Shown here: in pieces, positions 7,691 through 16,469 of the stretch
How the letters are laid out: every line of letters starts with the position of its first letter
How positions within the stretch are numbered: the first letter of the stretch is position 1
NCBI GenBank assembly: GCA_022426155.1
Contig: JAKMEE010000030.1
Coordinates: 1 to 47,120 of the forward strand
Reading direction: 5' to 3'
Length of the DNA: 47,120 bases
Source of the DNA: Candidatus Poseidonia sp.
GTDB taxonomy: Archaea > Thermoplasmatota > Poseidoniia > Poseidoniales > Poseidoniaceae
Position numbers and translations under genes: made by a program
Notes under the pieces: model-generated
The model's input: the letters and a program-made list of their open reading frames with translations, nothing else
The model's database searches: none
What the model was told of the DNA's origin: nothing

Positions 7691-9445
7691 TCAGACCTGT
7701 TCGCCGGTTACGACCTGCAGTGCAGCAAAGGTTTCAGACCAATGTTCTTGGCAGCCTTCAATATCACTTTCTTCAGCAGCCAATAACCGCTCCCCGGCTT
7801 TGTTGAGAGATTTGGTAACTTGAGACCAAACTCCACCTTTGTCACGGGCGTTTGAATCGAAATGCCACTCTTGTCCTGTTGAACGATTGACTGCAACAAG
7901 CCACGCCCATGCTGCCGCCGCCGCATCGATGGAGTCCTTCTTTCGAGAGGTTGCATCCCGCTCCACCAAACCGAACCCTTCAGTGAGGCCACGGATGGTA
8001 AGTGATCGAATCTGCGACGAAGCACCGCCGTCGTCTTCATGATCAGGGAAGCGTCCTCGTTGTTGCGCTAGCGCCATTGTTTCATCCAATCCTTTCAGGA
8101 ACTTCCCAAACGGTTTTGGAGAATTGAGTTGTACTTCCCAAATGGTTTGAGATTCCTTTTCATTCATGCCCAAGGCGATGAGACTTTCCAAACCATGCGT
8201 GGGCCAAAACGCCCCTAAAGCAGCCCCACATGTTGCGCCGCTCATGATTCGAACTGCTCGCTCTTCGCGTTGCTCAACGTTTCCTCTCGCCTCAATTCGA
8301 ATGCATTGGGTGTCTTCATGAGGTGATTGAAGGGCAGCATGCAAGATTCTCGACGCCAAATGCCGCTCTTCATTGGAGCCAGCAAATTCCTTGAGGGATT
8401 CTTCGATTTCGTTGACGTCATCACCCACCAACCAATGCTCTCCAATAATCAATCCTTCTTCGATGGTTTCCATCACGGATTGCTTGATACTATTGGCGAC
8501 GATTCCCTCGTTCATGCTCAATCCTTGCCAGGCATCGAGGACTCGGTCAATCGCATCTAAACTCGCTTCAGGAAGTGAGCGGTCTTCTGGCCATCCTTCC
8601 GGGCACCACGCGGCTTCGACTTTCATGATTGAGGGTACAATAGGAGGGAGCATAGAGAGGGCAAGATGGTGGATGAACGATGTGTCTTTCTTGGAGAATG
8701 TTCCGAGCGCATCGAATCCAATGCCAACCACTTGGCCGGAATGAAATCGAAGCGTGATGTGGCCCTGAGGACTTGGTTTTCCTTGCACCACATCTTCGGG
8801 GACCAAACCCTCTGTCACCCAAACGCGAACACCTTCAATCTCAGAATCGGCCAGAGTAAAACGTGAGCGCTTCAACACATCCTCGACCCATGCTTCGGGG
8901 GGGGTCGGGTCGGGCCCAGTGCAAACAAATCCACCTTCCCAACTGAAAAAATACATTCCTCGTTTTGCGTGGTCCTCCCAAGGAAGCATGCGCAGTGTGA
9001 CGTTCGAGTAATTCTGAATGCCAGCCAAATAGCCCGGTTTTCCATCCCCTCTTCGGACATACGAAGCCGAACCAAACGAGGTGGAGTTGAATTGCCCAAC
9101 CAAGGTAAATTGCTCATCATGAGCTGCGTGTAAAGACCCTGCGAACGCCTTCGCCACCGGGTTGCCACGTTTGGACATCATGCGTTTTGAAAGCCACTTC
9201 AAATCGTTCTTTTTCTTCACGATTCGATCAAGTTCAATCAATGTCTTTGTCACCGGGTCTGTTCGCCCCCAACGCATTTTTCCACGAAACGTCATAGCGG
9301 GGAGATGTCCCCGTGGATTATCAAGGAATTTACCGAGTTGGCGTTCCAATTTCTTGGCAGTGGCTTCGTTGGCTTGTTTGGTTCCACGCATTTTCATGCG
9401 CTGTTTTTTCTGCCCGGGAAACTCAACCTTCGACGGACCTGCCAT
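7691..9445 (-). CDS. Uncharacterised 584-residue protein
   Basis: I do not recognise this protein. It is soluble, without a signal peptide or membrane helix. The N-terminal 100 residues are very basic (runs such as GQKKQRMKMRG and RIVKKKNDLKW), which suggests nucleic-acid or membrane-surface contact. The middle and C-terminal parts are Trp-rich, mixed alpha/beta and acidic. A GATCGAALGAFWP helix and an Ala-rich DAAAAAWAWL helix are the most hydrophobic parts. I prefer the ATG at 9445 because GGGGAG lies just upstream of it; an in-frame ATG at 9460 would add five residues. It is a single gene convergent with the PLP enzyme. Codon use resembles its neighbours, so a long-resident lineage gene is likely. 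Confidence 0.75.
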   Translation of the reverse strand: MAGPSKVEFPGQKKQRMKMRGTKQANEATAKKLERQLGKFLDNPRGHLPAMTFRGKMRWGRTDPVTKTLIELDRIVKKKNDLKWLSKRMMSKRGNPVAKAFAGSLHAAHDEQFTLVGQFNSTSFGSASYVRRGDGKPGYLAGIQNYSNVTLRMLPWEDHAKRGMYFFSWEGGFVCTGPDPTPPEAWVEDVLKRSRFTLADSEIEGVRVWVTEGLVPEDVVQGKPSPQGHITLRFHSGQVVGIGFDALGTFSKKDTSFIHHLALSMLPPIVPSIMKVEAAWCPEGWPEDRSLPEASLDAIDRVLDAWQGLSMNEGIVANSIKQSVMETIEEGLIIGEHWLVGDDVNEIEESLKEFAGSNEERHLASRILHAALQSPHEDTQCIRIEARGNVEQREERAVRIMSGATCGAALGAFWPTHGLESLIALGMNEKESQTIWEVQLNSPKPFGKFLKGLDETMALAQQRGRFPDHEDDGGASSQIRSLTIRGLTEGFGLVERDATSRKKDSIDAAAAAWAWLVAVNRSTGQEWHFDSNARDKGGVWSQVTKSLNKAGERLLAAEESDIEGCQEHWSETFAALQVVTGEQV

Positions 9446-9547
9446 GATGCTCCCCAGCATGAGCGGAGGGGGGGGAGGGTTTGAGCCCTTCTCTTCTGAT
9501 GGTGACGTTCAACAACCACTATCATGGACTACTTCCTCTCCGTGGTC

Positions 9548-10399
9548 ATGGTGACAGTCACGCTTCTTGGTACCGCACAAGATGGTGGGCGGCCACAGCC
9601 AGGATGTCAGCGTGCCTGTTGCCAAAATCTCGGCCCGACCGATCAGCGATATCCCGTGAGCCTTGGTATCCAGGATACAGAAGGAGGTGGTCATTTGGTT
9701 GAAGCAACTCGCTTCCTCGGCCAACAACTGGCTCTGTGGAAATTCCCTCCTCTCCGCTCAGTTTCAATTACACATGCCCATTTCGGCCATGTCGACGGGT
9801 TGGGATTATTTGGAAAAGAAACCATGAACGCCTCTTCCCTCCCTCTTCACCTTTCTTCGGCCATGTTTCACCTACTCGAAGAAACACCTGCATGGGCAGT
9901 AATGCTTGATGATGGAGTCTTCGAAGAACATATTTTTCTCCATCAAGACCATGTTCAACTCGGCCCCGGGCTTGTGCTTGAACCAATTAATGTCCCCCAT
10001 CGCGCTGAACTTTCCGACATGCACGCTTTCATTGTACGCGGCCCACGCCGAAGCCTCCTCTTCTTGCCCGACCATGATTCATGGAATGAAACACTCCAAA
10101 TGCACCATGCCACGACCATTCGCGCGTGGTTGTCAGCACTCGAGGTTGACATTGCGTTGATTGACGGGACCTTTTGGAGCATGAACGAATTGGAAGGGCG
10201 CACACAATCAGAGGTTCCACACCCACCTGTGAAGGAGACGCTGAAGCGATTAGGGACGCGTCAACCCAACGACCCAGAAATCCATTTCATTCACCTCAAT
10301 CACACCAATCCTCTTCACGATCAAGAATCGGATGAATCTCGAGAAGTGATTGGCATGGGATGGGGCGTTGCAGAGCAAGGGCAAAGCTTCAATCTGTGA
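9548..10399 (+). CDS. PqqB-like metallo-beta-lactamase-fold protein
   Basis: The 283-residue protein opens with VTLLGTAQDGGRPQPGCQR, matching the start of PqqB proteins. It later shows LIDGTFWSMNEL (PqqB-type DGTxW..(D/N)E) and HFIHLNHTNPL, equivalent to the family's HINNTNP. The metal motif reads THAHFGHVDGL where MBL enzymes have HxHxDH: the Asp is Gly. PqqB acts in pyrroloquinoline quinone biosynthesis and relatives hydroxylate or hydrolyse unknown substrates. No pqqA, C, D or E is in the window, so a PQQ role is doubtful. A frame extension to 9524 adds eight residues; I took the ATG at 9548 because homology begins there. Its 3' end overlaps the convergent symporter by 11 bp. Confidence 0.7.
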   Translation: MVTVTLLGTAQDGGRPQPGCQRACCQNLGPTDQRYPVSLGIQDTEGGGHLVEATRFLGQQLALWKFPPLRSVSITHAHFGHVDGLGLFGKETMNASSLPLHLSSAMFHLLEETPAWAVMLDDGVFEEHIFLHQDHVQLGPGLVLEPINVPHRAELSDMHAFIVRGPRRSLLFLPDHDSWNETLQMHHATTIRAWLSALEVDIALIDGTFWSMNELEGRTQSEVPHPPVKETLKRLGTRQPNDPEIHFIHLNHTNPLHDQESDESREVIGMGWGVAEQGQSFNL

Positions 10400-12500
10400 C
10401 CGGGGTCATGCCGCTTGGCTGGAAGATTAACATCCGCAACGTCACAGTGATGGTTTCCGAATTATCTTGGCCCCCAGGAAAGCCGTTGTTTGCTTCCAAT
10501 GAAACATCCATGTTGACGGTTCCAACCATCTCCGGGCTAGCAGCAAGGAATTCAAGAACTCCAATGAGGTCAGATTCAGTACCATTGAGGGTGTAATCTC
10601 CAGTCCCTTCAGAGGCATACTGATTCAAGTCTGAGTTGGGGCGTATGCTTCCAACAATTGTCGTCGTATCGCACTCATTGGTTGTCTTGGAACTATCATC
10701 GCTCTCTGAAAAGGGGCCCGCCAGCCCACTATAATCGGGCTGTGTGATGACGTCATCGCACGCCGATGTGACGATTTCTCCAGTATCGCTGTAGGTAATG
10801 GTCAATTCTGCAATTAGAATTGCCGTCACAGAGTCATCAAGTTCTACACTGAAAGTTTGCGTGTCCCCATCCGATAGAGAGAGGGTTTGGGACTCCGTCC
10901 ATTCACTCACAGTATAGCTCAATTGGTAGGCACCATTGCCCGAACTTGAGTCGCTCTCTTCAGGTGCAAAGGCCTGGTAGGACCCTTCGATGACGGCAAA
11001 GGAAGCCAAGAGAACCACAACCCCAATCGCCCCCGTTTTTTGCATGTCGAGGGTGTAGCGGCCAAAAGGATTGGACACCGATTGCCCTCGGAATTTGCAG
11101 AAGAGAAAATGGACAGCAAAAGCAGCACCCATTCCAGGGACAGAAGGAAATATTTCATCTCCTAGGCCAAGAATGGACCATGCGACCACGGCGAACATCG
11201 CCGCCAACATCATGCTAATCGAATGCGTAGTGTCAGGCTCGTACCCTGTCATGCGAATCAGAATGAGTGGGACAAAGATCCCCCCGAGTCCGTAAACGGC
11301 AAGAACCACCAATGCAAACACCGAATCGCCAAATCCTGGGAATCCTTGGCCTACCAACGAAATGAGGGTTGCAAAAGCAGCGACGACCAAAGTTACTCGC
11401 TTCGTCGTCTTGTGATCCTGGTTCCATTGGGGGCGCACGTCGTCGGTGATGGCTGCGGTACAAGCCAAAACCTGGCTATCTGCTGTTGACATTGTTGCAG
11501 CAAAAATCGAGGCTAAAATGAGCCCACCGAGAAAAGGGCTCAACTCACTCATAGCAAGTTGGGGTAAACCGCTCTCGGCACCTCCAGGGCCGAGTTCAGG
11601 AAGCAAGACACGGCATGCAAGTCCAATGAGGAACATCAGAGTGATGAAGGGCGTTTGCCAGACGAAAAACCAAATCATGGCCAGCTTCCTATCCTTATCA
11701 TCTTTCAGTGTCATGACTCGAGATACCACTTGAGGCTGTCCTGCAACACCAAGCCCACCGAGGAAGAACGCAGCAATCCAGAGAGTTGCACCAAACATCA
11801 AGCCAGAGGGGAATATGTTCACCATCGCTGGGTCAATGCTCACCAATTCATCATGAAGCCCAGACAATCCACCCGTGCTTTTGAGAGCGACGACACAAAG
11901 AATGGTTGAGCCGATGATCATGACACAGGATTGAGCAGCATCGGTCCAAATGGAAGCACGAATTCCACCCGCATAACAATAGGCAACAACCAGCACGAAA
12001 CCAATGAGAATCCCAATGATTTCAGACCAACCTAGCATGGTTTTGAGAGCTACACCACCTGCAGTAAGTTGGGCTGCAGCGTAGATGGAGAGGAAGATGA
12101 CGGAAAGAACCGCGGCCACCTTTGCCTCGGGGGAGCCCGCCGTACTCGAAACCAGAGAAGAGAGTGAGCGAATTCCGCGCGTTTCCCCCTCCTTCTGGAT
12201 GTATTTGTACAACCAAATCCATGCCACGAGTTGGCCTATGGTCGAAACCAAAGCAATCCAAATGGCAGAATAGCCCTGGATGAAAATGAATCCGATAAAC
12301 CCGATAAACATGTATCCAGAGTTCCAAGTACTCACGGCAGAGAGTGCAGCGAGGGCAGGATGCATGCCTCGCCCTGCTACGAGGTAATCGTCGGTCGTGT
12401 CTTCTTTGACGCGCATCGAAGCAAGCCCAACGCCAGCAAAAAAGCCCATGAAGAGCAAGAAAGAGAGGAGGAGGGAAATTTCATTGGAAAGCCCGAACAT
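10389..12500 (-). CDS. Sodium:solute symporter (SSS/PutP-like) with extra C-terminal extracellular domain
   Basis: The first 510 or so residues form about 13 membrane helices with SSS-family signatures: DDYLVAGRGMHP, LSAVSTWNSGYMFIGF and the helix YCYAGGIRASIWTDAAQS, as in PutP-type Na+/proline symporters. The protein couples Na+ entry to uptake of a solute such as an amino acid or pantothenate; the substrate is not deducible. About 180 residues follow the last helix. They are Ser/Thr/Asp-rich with several Cys and beta-strand patterns, probably an extracytoplasmic beta domain, and are unusual for the family. The ATG at 12500 directly follows the dphB stop and has GGAG upstream, so the two genes form an operon. 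A GTG at 12509 is an alternative. Confidence 0.85.
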   Translation of the reverse strand: MFGLSNEISLLLSFLLFMGFFAGVGLASMRVKEDTTDDYLVAGRGMHPALAALSAVSTWNSGYMFIGFIGFIFIQGYSAIWIALVSTIGQLVAWIWLYKYIQKEGETRGIRSLSSLVSSTAGSPEAKVAAVLSVIFLSIYAAAQLTAGGVALKTMLGWSEIIGILIGFVLVVAYCYAGGIRASIWTDAAQSCVMIIGSTILCVVALKSTGGLSGLHDELVSIDPAMVNIFPSGLMFGATLWIAAFFLGGLGVAGQPQVVSRVMTLKDDKDRKLAMIWFFVWQTPFITLMFLIGLACRVLLPELGPGGAESGLPQLAMSELSPFLGGLILASIFAATMSTADSQVLACTAAITDDVRPQWNQDHKTTKRVTLVVAAFATLISLVGQGFPGFGDSVFALVVLAVYGLGGIFVPLILIRMTGYEPDTTHSISMMLAAMFAVVAWSILGLGDEIFPSVPGMGAAFAVHFLFCKFRGQSVSNPFGRYTLDMQKTGAIGVVVLLASFAVIEGSYQAFAPEESDSSSGNGAYQLSYTVSEWTESQTLSLSDGDTQTFSVELDDSVTAILIAELTITYSDTGEIVTSACDDVITQPDYSGLAGPFSESDDSSKTTNECDTTTIVGSIRPNSDLNQYASEGTGDYTLNGTESDLIGVLEFLAASPEMVGTVNMDVSLEANNGFPGGQDNSETITVTLRMLIFQPSGMTPVTD

Positions 12501-12501
12501 C

Positions 12502-13392
12502 CTATTCACTCCGTTCCCAGCGAGTCAAAGCCTTCTCTTCAATTTCACCCGTGCCCGCAGGGAAAATGAGGCAGTTCAATCGCCCACCAGCTTCTTCGCC
12601 CAATTTTCCGAGCGTGGTAGTTACGATGTGTTGGTCATCGGTGCCCATGTCCGAGCACAATACCACCACAAGGTCATCGAATTCTTGCATCAAATAGGCT
12701 TTGGTCATCGCTTGTTTGTAAGCAAGCAAGACGATGTCTTCACTGAGCGGCTCATCTTCTGCATCATCCATTTTCTCCCACATGAGCCGCATGGATTCAA
12801 CCGCATCGTTCGGTTTCATTGGTCGTTGTTCTCCGATACCCTGTCCCGTTGGGTCAAGGTCGAGAAGCACCAATGTGTGGAGGTTTCGCGACCAATTCAT
12901 GGCCATGAATTCAAGGGGAGAGGTAGCAATCCAATCTCCATAAGGATAGGTCAAGGTGATTTGACGCCCAAAGCGATAGTTAGAGAGGCCGACAGCGCCC
13001 GTTGCCACGGTTGTGATTGAAATCCCATGAAACACAGTGCACTCAACCCCCGCTTCTTTTGCACGCAGTTGCAAATCAACGTGCGTGGTGGCTTGTAGTG
13101 GATCACCTACCACCAATAGGGCCACTAAGGACTCCTTGGCTAGGGCGAACAAAGCCTCCGGGTGCTCGACTTCAGGGCGCATGACGCGCTCAATGGACCC
13201 AACCTCCTCCTCCAGGCGAGCGAGTTCGTAATCCGGCCAAAGAGCCGTGTAAGCTTCGTAGCGTCGGTGATCCGCTTGCTTGGCCGCGTTAATGGCAGCA
13301 CGCGTCATACCTTCCACAGAACCCATCCCCATCCCGATGAGCAACAACCCCTTGCTTGGAGGAGTGGTGGATTCGTTTTCATGTTCCGCCAT
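12502..13392 (-). CDS. dphB: Diphthine synthase (diphthamide biosynthesis methyltransferase)
   Basis: The 296-residue protein has the tetrapyrrole-methylase fold signatures of DphB: GLLLIGMGMGSVEGMT near the N terminus, VVGDPLQATTHVDL, then VFHGISITTVATGAVGLSNY and FGRQITLTYP. DphB uses S-adenosylmethionine to methylate the modified histidine of elongation factor 2 during diphthamide synthesis in archaea and eukaryotes. The start at 13392 is preceded by a strong GGAGGT six bases upstream; an upstream ATG at 13431 would add 13 residues and overlap the divergent Trm5-like gene. The last codons adjoin the symporter start. Family assignment is secure, though the N-terminal third is more divergent than in typical archaeal DphB. 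Confidence 0.85.
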   Translation of the reverse strand: MAEHENESTTPPSKGLLLIGMGMGSVEGMTRAAINAAKQADHRRYEAYTALWPDYELARLEEEVGSIERVMRPEVEHPEALFALAKESLVALLVVGDPLQATTHVDLQLRAKEAGVECTVFHGISITTVATGAVGLSNYRFGRQITLTYPYGDWIATSPLEFMAMNWSRNLHTLVLLDLDPTGQGIGEQRPMKPNDAVESMRLMWEKMDDAEDEPLSEDIVLLAYKQAMTKAYLMQEFDDLVVVLCSDMGTDDQHIVTTTLGKLGEEAGGRLNCLIFPAGTGEIEEKALTRWERSE

Positions 13393-13429
13393 GCTCAAAC
13401 CTCCGTGACGCTTGGATAGGGCGAAGGCC

Positions 13430-14524
13430 ATGCGTCATTTGAGAGTGCCGAGTGCAGAAACGCAATCTTGGTTGATGCGTTGTCGGTCTTCAGGTTGGCT
13501 TTGGCAAGGTTCCGGTGTGGTTGAATTGGACGACCATCATCGCGGTATTCCGCTGACTGAGCAGGCGCCGCCCGATGAAGACGATGTTTGGGAAGGTCAT
13601 GGCTTTGTTGAAATTGATGCCGCTGCGAAATCACCGAGCCATTGGACACAACGTCTACCAAAAGAGCTGCAAGCACTACCATCCACGACATGGCCATCGG
13701 CCTACGAATTACAAGGGGATCTTCTCATTGTCAAACTCGAGCCCGGGGCCGAGTTGCATCAAAAGGCAATGGCTGAAGCCATGCTAGGGCAACTCTCCAA
13801 CGTCCGAGTTATATGCGCGGATGAAGGAGTGCATGGAGATTTCCGCGTTCGTGACCTTCGAGTCATTATGTCGCGAGAATCAAACGATAGCACCCGTACG
13901 AGGGTCCGAGAACACGGGCACCAGATTTGGGTTGACCCAGGAGCAGCATATTTTTCTTCACGATTGTCGACCGAACGCCACAAAACCCTCCTTGCGCTTC
14001 AAGAACTTCGCGATGAGGTTGGCCATGCATTGATTGTTGCTGACCCCTATGCAGGTGTTGGCCCGGCATTTCCGTTATTGCTTGAAAGCCCAGGATTGTT
14101 GAAAGGATACCTCGCCGGCGACCTCAACCCTTCCGCCGTTGAATTGCTCAAAATAAATTTGGAAGATTGGACTTCTCGGGATGATTCAGATCGATATTCT
14201 CCAAGCAAAGTAATGTGCGAAGACGCCCGTGCGTGGCAAAATGATACCGAGTTACGAGGTCAAGCAGACGCACTCTTGGTCAACCTCCCCCATGAGAGCT
14301 TCGAACATCTCGATGATTTACTGCCATTGCTGAAGACAAACTCGCCAGTGATGCTTCGCGGCTGGGCAATCCGTGAACGTGGTGAACTTGAGGCTGACCG
14401 ACAGCAATTAGAGCGGTGGCTCATCGGGCACAAAATAACAGCAAAATTGGTTCATATCAAGGAAATCAAAGGGTATTCGTCGACGCGATGCTTTGCTGTG
14501 TTTGAATGCCGATTTACAAGATGA
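13430..14524 (+). CDS. Trm5-like tRNA (guanine37-N1)-methyltransferase
   Basis: The 364-residue protein carries class I SAM-methyltransferase features of the Trm5 group: REHGHQIWVDPGAAYFSSRL followed by STERHK, the SAM loop ADPYAGVGPAF, the acidic strand end GDLNPSAVELLKIN, and the catalytic-type NLPHESFEHLD. Trm5 methylates N1 of G37 next to the anticodon and prevents frameshifting. The N-terminal 130 residues are less similar to canonical Trm5, so a related tRNA or wybutosine-pathway methyltransferase is possible. I took the ATG at 13430; a TTG at 13412 is in frame. The gene is divergent from dphB with only 37 bp between starts, so the promoters must overlap. Confidence 0.75.
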   Translation: MRHLRVPSAETQSWLMRCRSSGWLWQGSGVVELDDHHRGIPLTEQAPPDEDDVWEGHGFVEIDAAAKSPSHWTQRLPKELQALPSTTWPSAYELQGDLLIVKLEPGAELHQKAMAEAMLGQLSNVRVICADEGVHGDFRVRDLRVIMSRESNDSTRTRVREHGHQIWVDPGAAYFSSRLSTERHKTLLALQELRDEVGHALIVADPYAGVGPAFPLLLESPGLLKGYLAGDLNPSAVELLKINLEDWTSRDDSDRYSPSKVMCEDARAWQNDTELRGQADALLVNLPHESFEHLDDLLPLLKTNSPVMLRGWAIRERGELEADRQQLERWLIGHKITAKLVHIKEIKGYSSTRCFAVFECRFTR

Positions 14525-14567
14525 GCGAAGCGTTCATTTCTTGAAGCCTGCCTGCTTGGGCAGGGCC

Positions 14568-14693
14568 ATGGAGAACATCGTGAAGTGCGATTGCGGAACG
14601 AGCATCGATATCACCGGTGCCACGCCACGCAAAGACGGAACCAAGGTTTGGTGCCGAGTTTGTGGGACTGTCACCCTGCACCACCGTCTGTGA
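14568..14693 (+). CDS. 41-residue zinc-ribbon-like protein
   Basis: This small frame encodes two paired-cysteine knuckles, C7-D-C9 in VKCDCGTS and C29-R-V-C32 in VWCRVCGT, separated by 19 residues. The ATG at 14568 follows the Trm5-like stop by 43 bases, and the stop is two bases before the convergent M24 stop. The cysteine pattern and compactness suggest a zinc-binding mini-protein, but the first knuckle is CxC rather than CxxC. An upstream in-frame ATG at 14493 would add 25 residues that overlap the Trm5-like gene and look non-coding. Function unknown. Confidence 0.55.
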   Translation: MENIVKCDCGTSIDITGATPRKDGTKVWCRVCGTVTLHHRL

Positions 14694-14695
14694 AA

Positions 14696-15745
14696 TCAAA
14701 CGTTTAACGGGGCGAAATCATCTTGCCTATGGTTGCGCCATGCAGCAAGTCCTAGCAACGACAAAATATCCACCAGGGCAACTGGGAAAGGTAAAAACTG
14801 CTCATCATCCACATCGGGTGAAGTTTGCGGGGTAAAGGCCAAAGAGATGTCATAATCATCTTTCTCAATCATGAACCAGTCAAGATCTCTGGGGAGGTCG
14901 GCGGTCAAAAATTCATGATCTTCTTGATTGACTAAGAAATCATCTTCAATGCGGATGCCAAACCACCCGTCGAGGTAGATGCCAGGTTCGATGGTAATTG
15001 CGTCGTATGGCGCCAGAGGTTGCTGGTTGTATGAGAGCCCAAACAACGGGTCATCGGTTCCGCCCGAGAGCAACGGAGGTTCATGGACACAGACTCCAAA
15101 ACCATGCCCCAAAGAGTGGATGAAATACTCCCCAAAACCCTGTTCTTCAATATGAGTGCGGGCAATGTCATCCAACGCCCATGCTGGAGTTCCTGCCTCA
15201 ATGAGTGGGAACGTGAGATTCTGAGCATCGTAAACCGCCATGTAGGCTTTGGTGATGGTGGCATTGGTTGTTCCTCCAATGGCATAACTCCGAGTGACGT
15301 CACTCACCCAATCGTTAACACGAGCCCCCAAATCAACCACCACCACGTCTCCAATCATGACTTGTTTTGGTCCAGCGCCATCGTTTTCAGGGTCGCCGTG
15401 AGGGATGGCCCCATTCGCACCAGAAGCGACGATGGTCGTGAACGAAGGCCAGTTGGGGTTTGAACCGTTTTCGACCATGGCCCGGTCGATTTCATCGGCA
15501 ATGGTTTGTTCGGTAAGGGTGGCTCCCATGAGTACCTGCCATAGCATTTCACGAGCAACGTGTTGACCAATGCCAGCCAAACGGGCCGATTCGCGAATCG
15601 ACTCGTCTTTGTTTGGGGAGATGCCAGTTGGTGATGGAAATTCTCCGTTGATAATTCGTGCCGCTTCAGTTTCACATGCCGCAGAAGGCGGGATAGAAGC
15701 GAGAAAAAACGCGAGCAGAATCCCGAGAATCAACTTCCTCCCCAT
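14696..15745 (-). CDS. Secreted M24-family metallopeptidase (Xaa-Pro aminopeptidase-like)
   Basis: From the ATG at 15745 the protein is 349 residues, with a signal peptide (about residues 1-24, ending PSAAC). All five pita-bread metal ligands are visible: Asp138 in VVVDLGA, Asp149 in WVSDVTRSY, His214 in SLGHGFG, Glu253 in ITIEPGIY and Glu267 in IRIEDDF, plus the substrate-pocket His116 in AIPHGDP. M24 peptidases remove N-terminal residues, for example before proline. A hydrophobic stretch near the C terminus (LVDILSLLGLAAW) followed by basic residues looks like a membrane anchor, so the enzyme probably faces outward and digests peptides at the cell surface. The frame stays open to 15883, but the extra 46 residues precede the signal peptide and overlap the divergent gene. 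Confidence 0.85.
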   Translation of the reverse strand: MGRKLILGILLAFFLASIPPSAACETEAARIINGEFPSPTGISPNKDESIRESARLAGIGQHVAREMLWQVLMGATLTEQTIADEIDRAMVENGSNPNWPSFTTIVASGANGAIPHGDPENDGAGPKQVMIGDVVVVDLGARVNDWVSDVTRSYAIGGTTNATITKAYMAVYDAQNLTFPLIEAGTPAWALDDIARTHIEEQGFGEYFIHSLGHGFGVCVHEPPLLSGGTDDPLFGLSYNQQPLAPYDAITIEPGIYLDGWFGIRIEDDFLVNQEDHEFLTADLPRDLDWFMIEKDDYDISLAFTPQTSPDVDDEQFLPFPVALVDILSLLGLAAWRNHRQDDFAPLNV

Positions 15746-15828
15746 GATTGATGCTAAATCGTGCCTCCTCTTTGAAGCATCGGCATGTTCATGGTCGTCC
15801 CATGTCCGCAAGATATCAAGTGAAGACG

Positions 15829-16416
15829 ATGTCAGACCGGCCCTTGATAATCGATGTTGTGGATAACGGCGGGCAATGGACACATCGTGAATGGCGAATG
15901 CTCCGCTATCTCAAAGTGGATACACAAATTATCGACAATACAACTCCCGTCGAAGACCTCCGCGAATTGGACGGATTGATTCTGTCTGGAGGGGCTGCAA
16001 GAGTGGGGTTGGCCGGAGAGTTAGGCAACTGCGCCGCTTACCTCGACCTCGACATCCCCATTTTGGGCATTTGCGCTGGGCACCAATTCATGGCGCGACA
16101 TTACGGCGGGGACGCCCGCGAATCCCCAGAACCCGAATTCGGTGCCATGGAGATCCAACTTCAGAATGGTGGAGGGAAGATTTTCGCGAGAACCAACGAC
16201 ATTCAAACCGTATGGGAATCTCACAATGACGAAGTTCACATCGTTCCCGAGGGGTTTTATGTAACGGCTAGCAGCCCCTCATGCTCTGTTCAAGGAATGG
16301 AAAACAATGAAGGTACTCGATTTGGTTTACAATTTCATCCCGAGGTGAATGATTCCGAATTCGGGAAAGAAATGTTTGAAAATTTCGTTGAAATATGTCA
16401 AAAAGCCTCATTGTAA
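15829..16416 (+). CDS. guaAA: GMP synthase, glutamine amidotransferase subunit
   Basis: The 195-residue class I glutamine amidotransferase matches the stand-alone GuaA subunit A typical of archaea. The catalytic triad is Cys82 in ILGICAGHQ, His170 and Glu172 in LQFHPEV. The opening PLIIDVVDNGGQWTHR and LILSGG follow the family pattern. It supplies ammonia to the separate ATP-pyrophosphatase subunit, which converts XMP to GMP; that subunit is not in this window. The ATG at 15829 gives the normal subunit length; upstream ATGs at 15748 and 15802 would add residues without family similarity. It is divergent from the M24 peptidase. Confidence 0.9.
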   Translation: MSDRPLIIDVVDNGGQWTHREWRMLRYLKVDTQIIDNTTPVEDLRELDGLILSGGAARVGLAGELGNCAAYLDLDIPILGICAGHQFMARHYGGDARESPEPEFGAMEIQLQNGGGKIFARTNDIQTVWESHNDEVHIVPEGFYVTASSPSCSVQGMENNEGTRFGLQFHPEVNDSEFGKEMFENFVEICQKASL

Positions 16417-16434
16417 GACATATCTTGTTCGGGA

Positions 16435-16450
16435 ATACAATTAAATCCAA
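16435..16450 (+). promoter_or_regulatory. TATA-box candidate for the LDLa-like surface protein
   Basis: ACAATTAAATCC, with TTAAAT at 16441-16446, is centred about 26 bp before the ATG at 16470. This supports that ATG as a leaderless start rather than the ATG at 16491. Confidence 0.4.
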
Positions 16451-16469
16451 TAATTTTCTCGTGTTGGAC

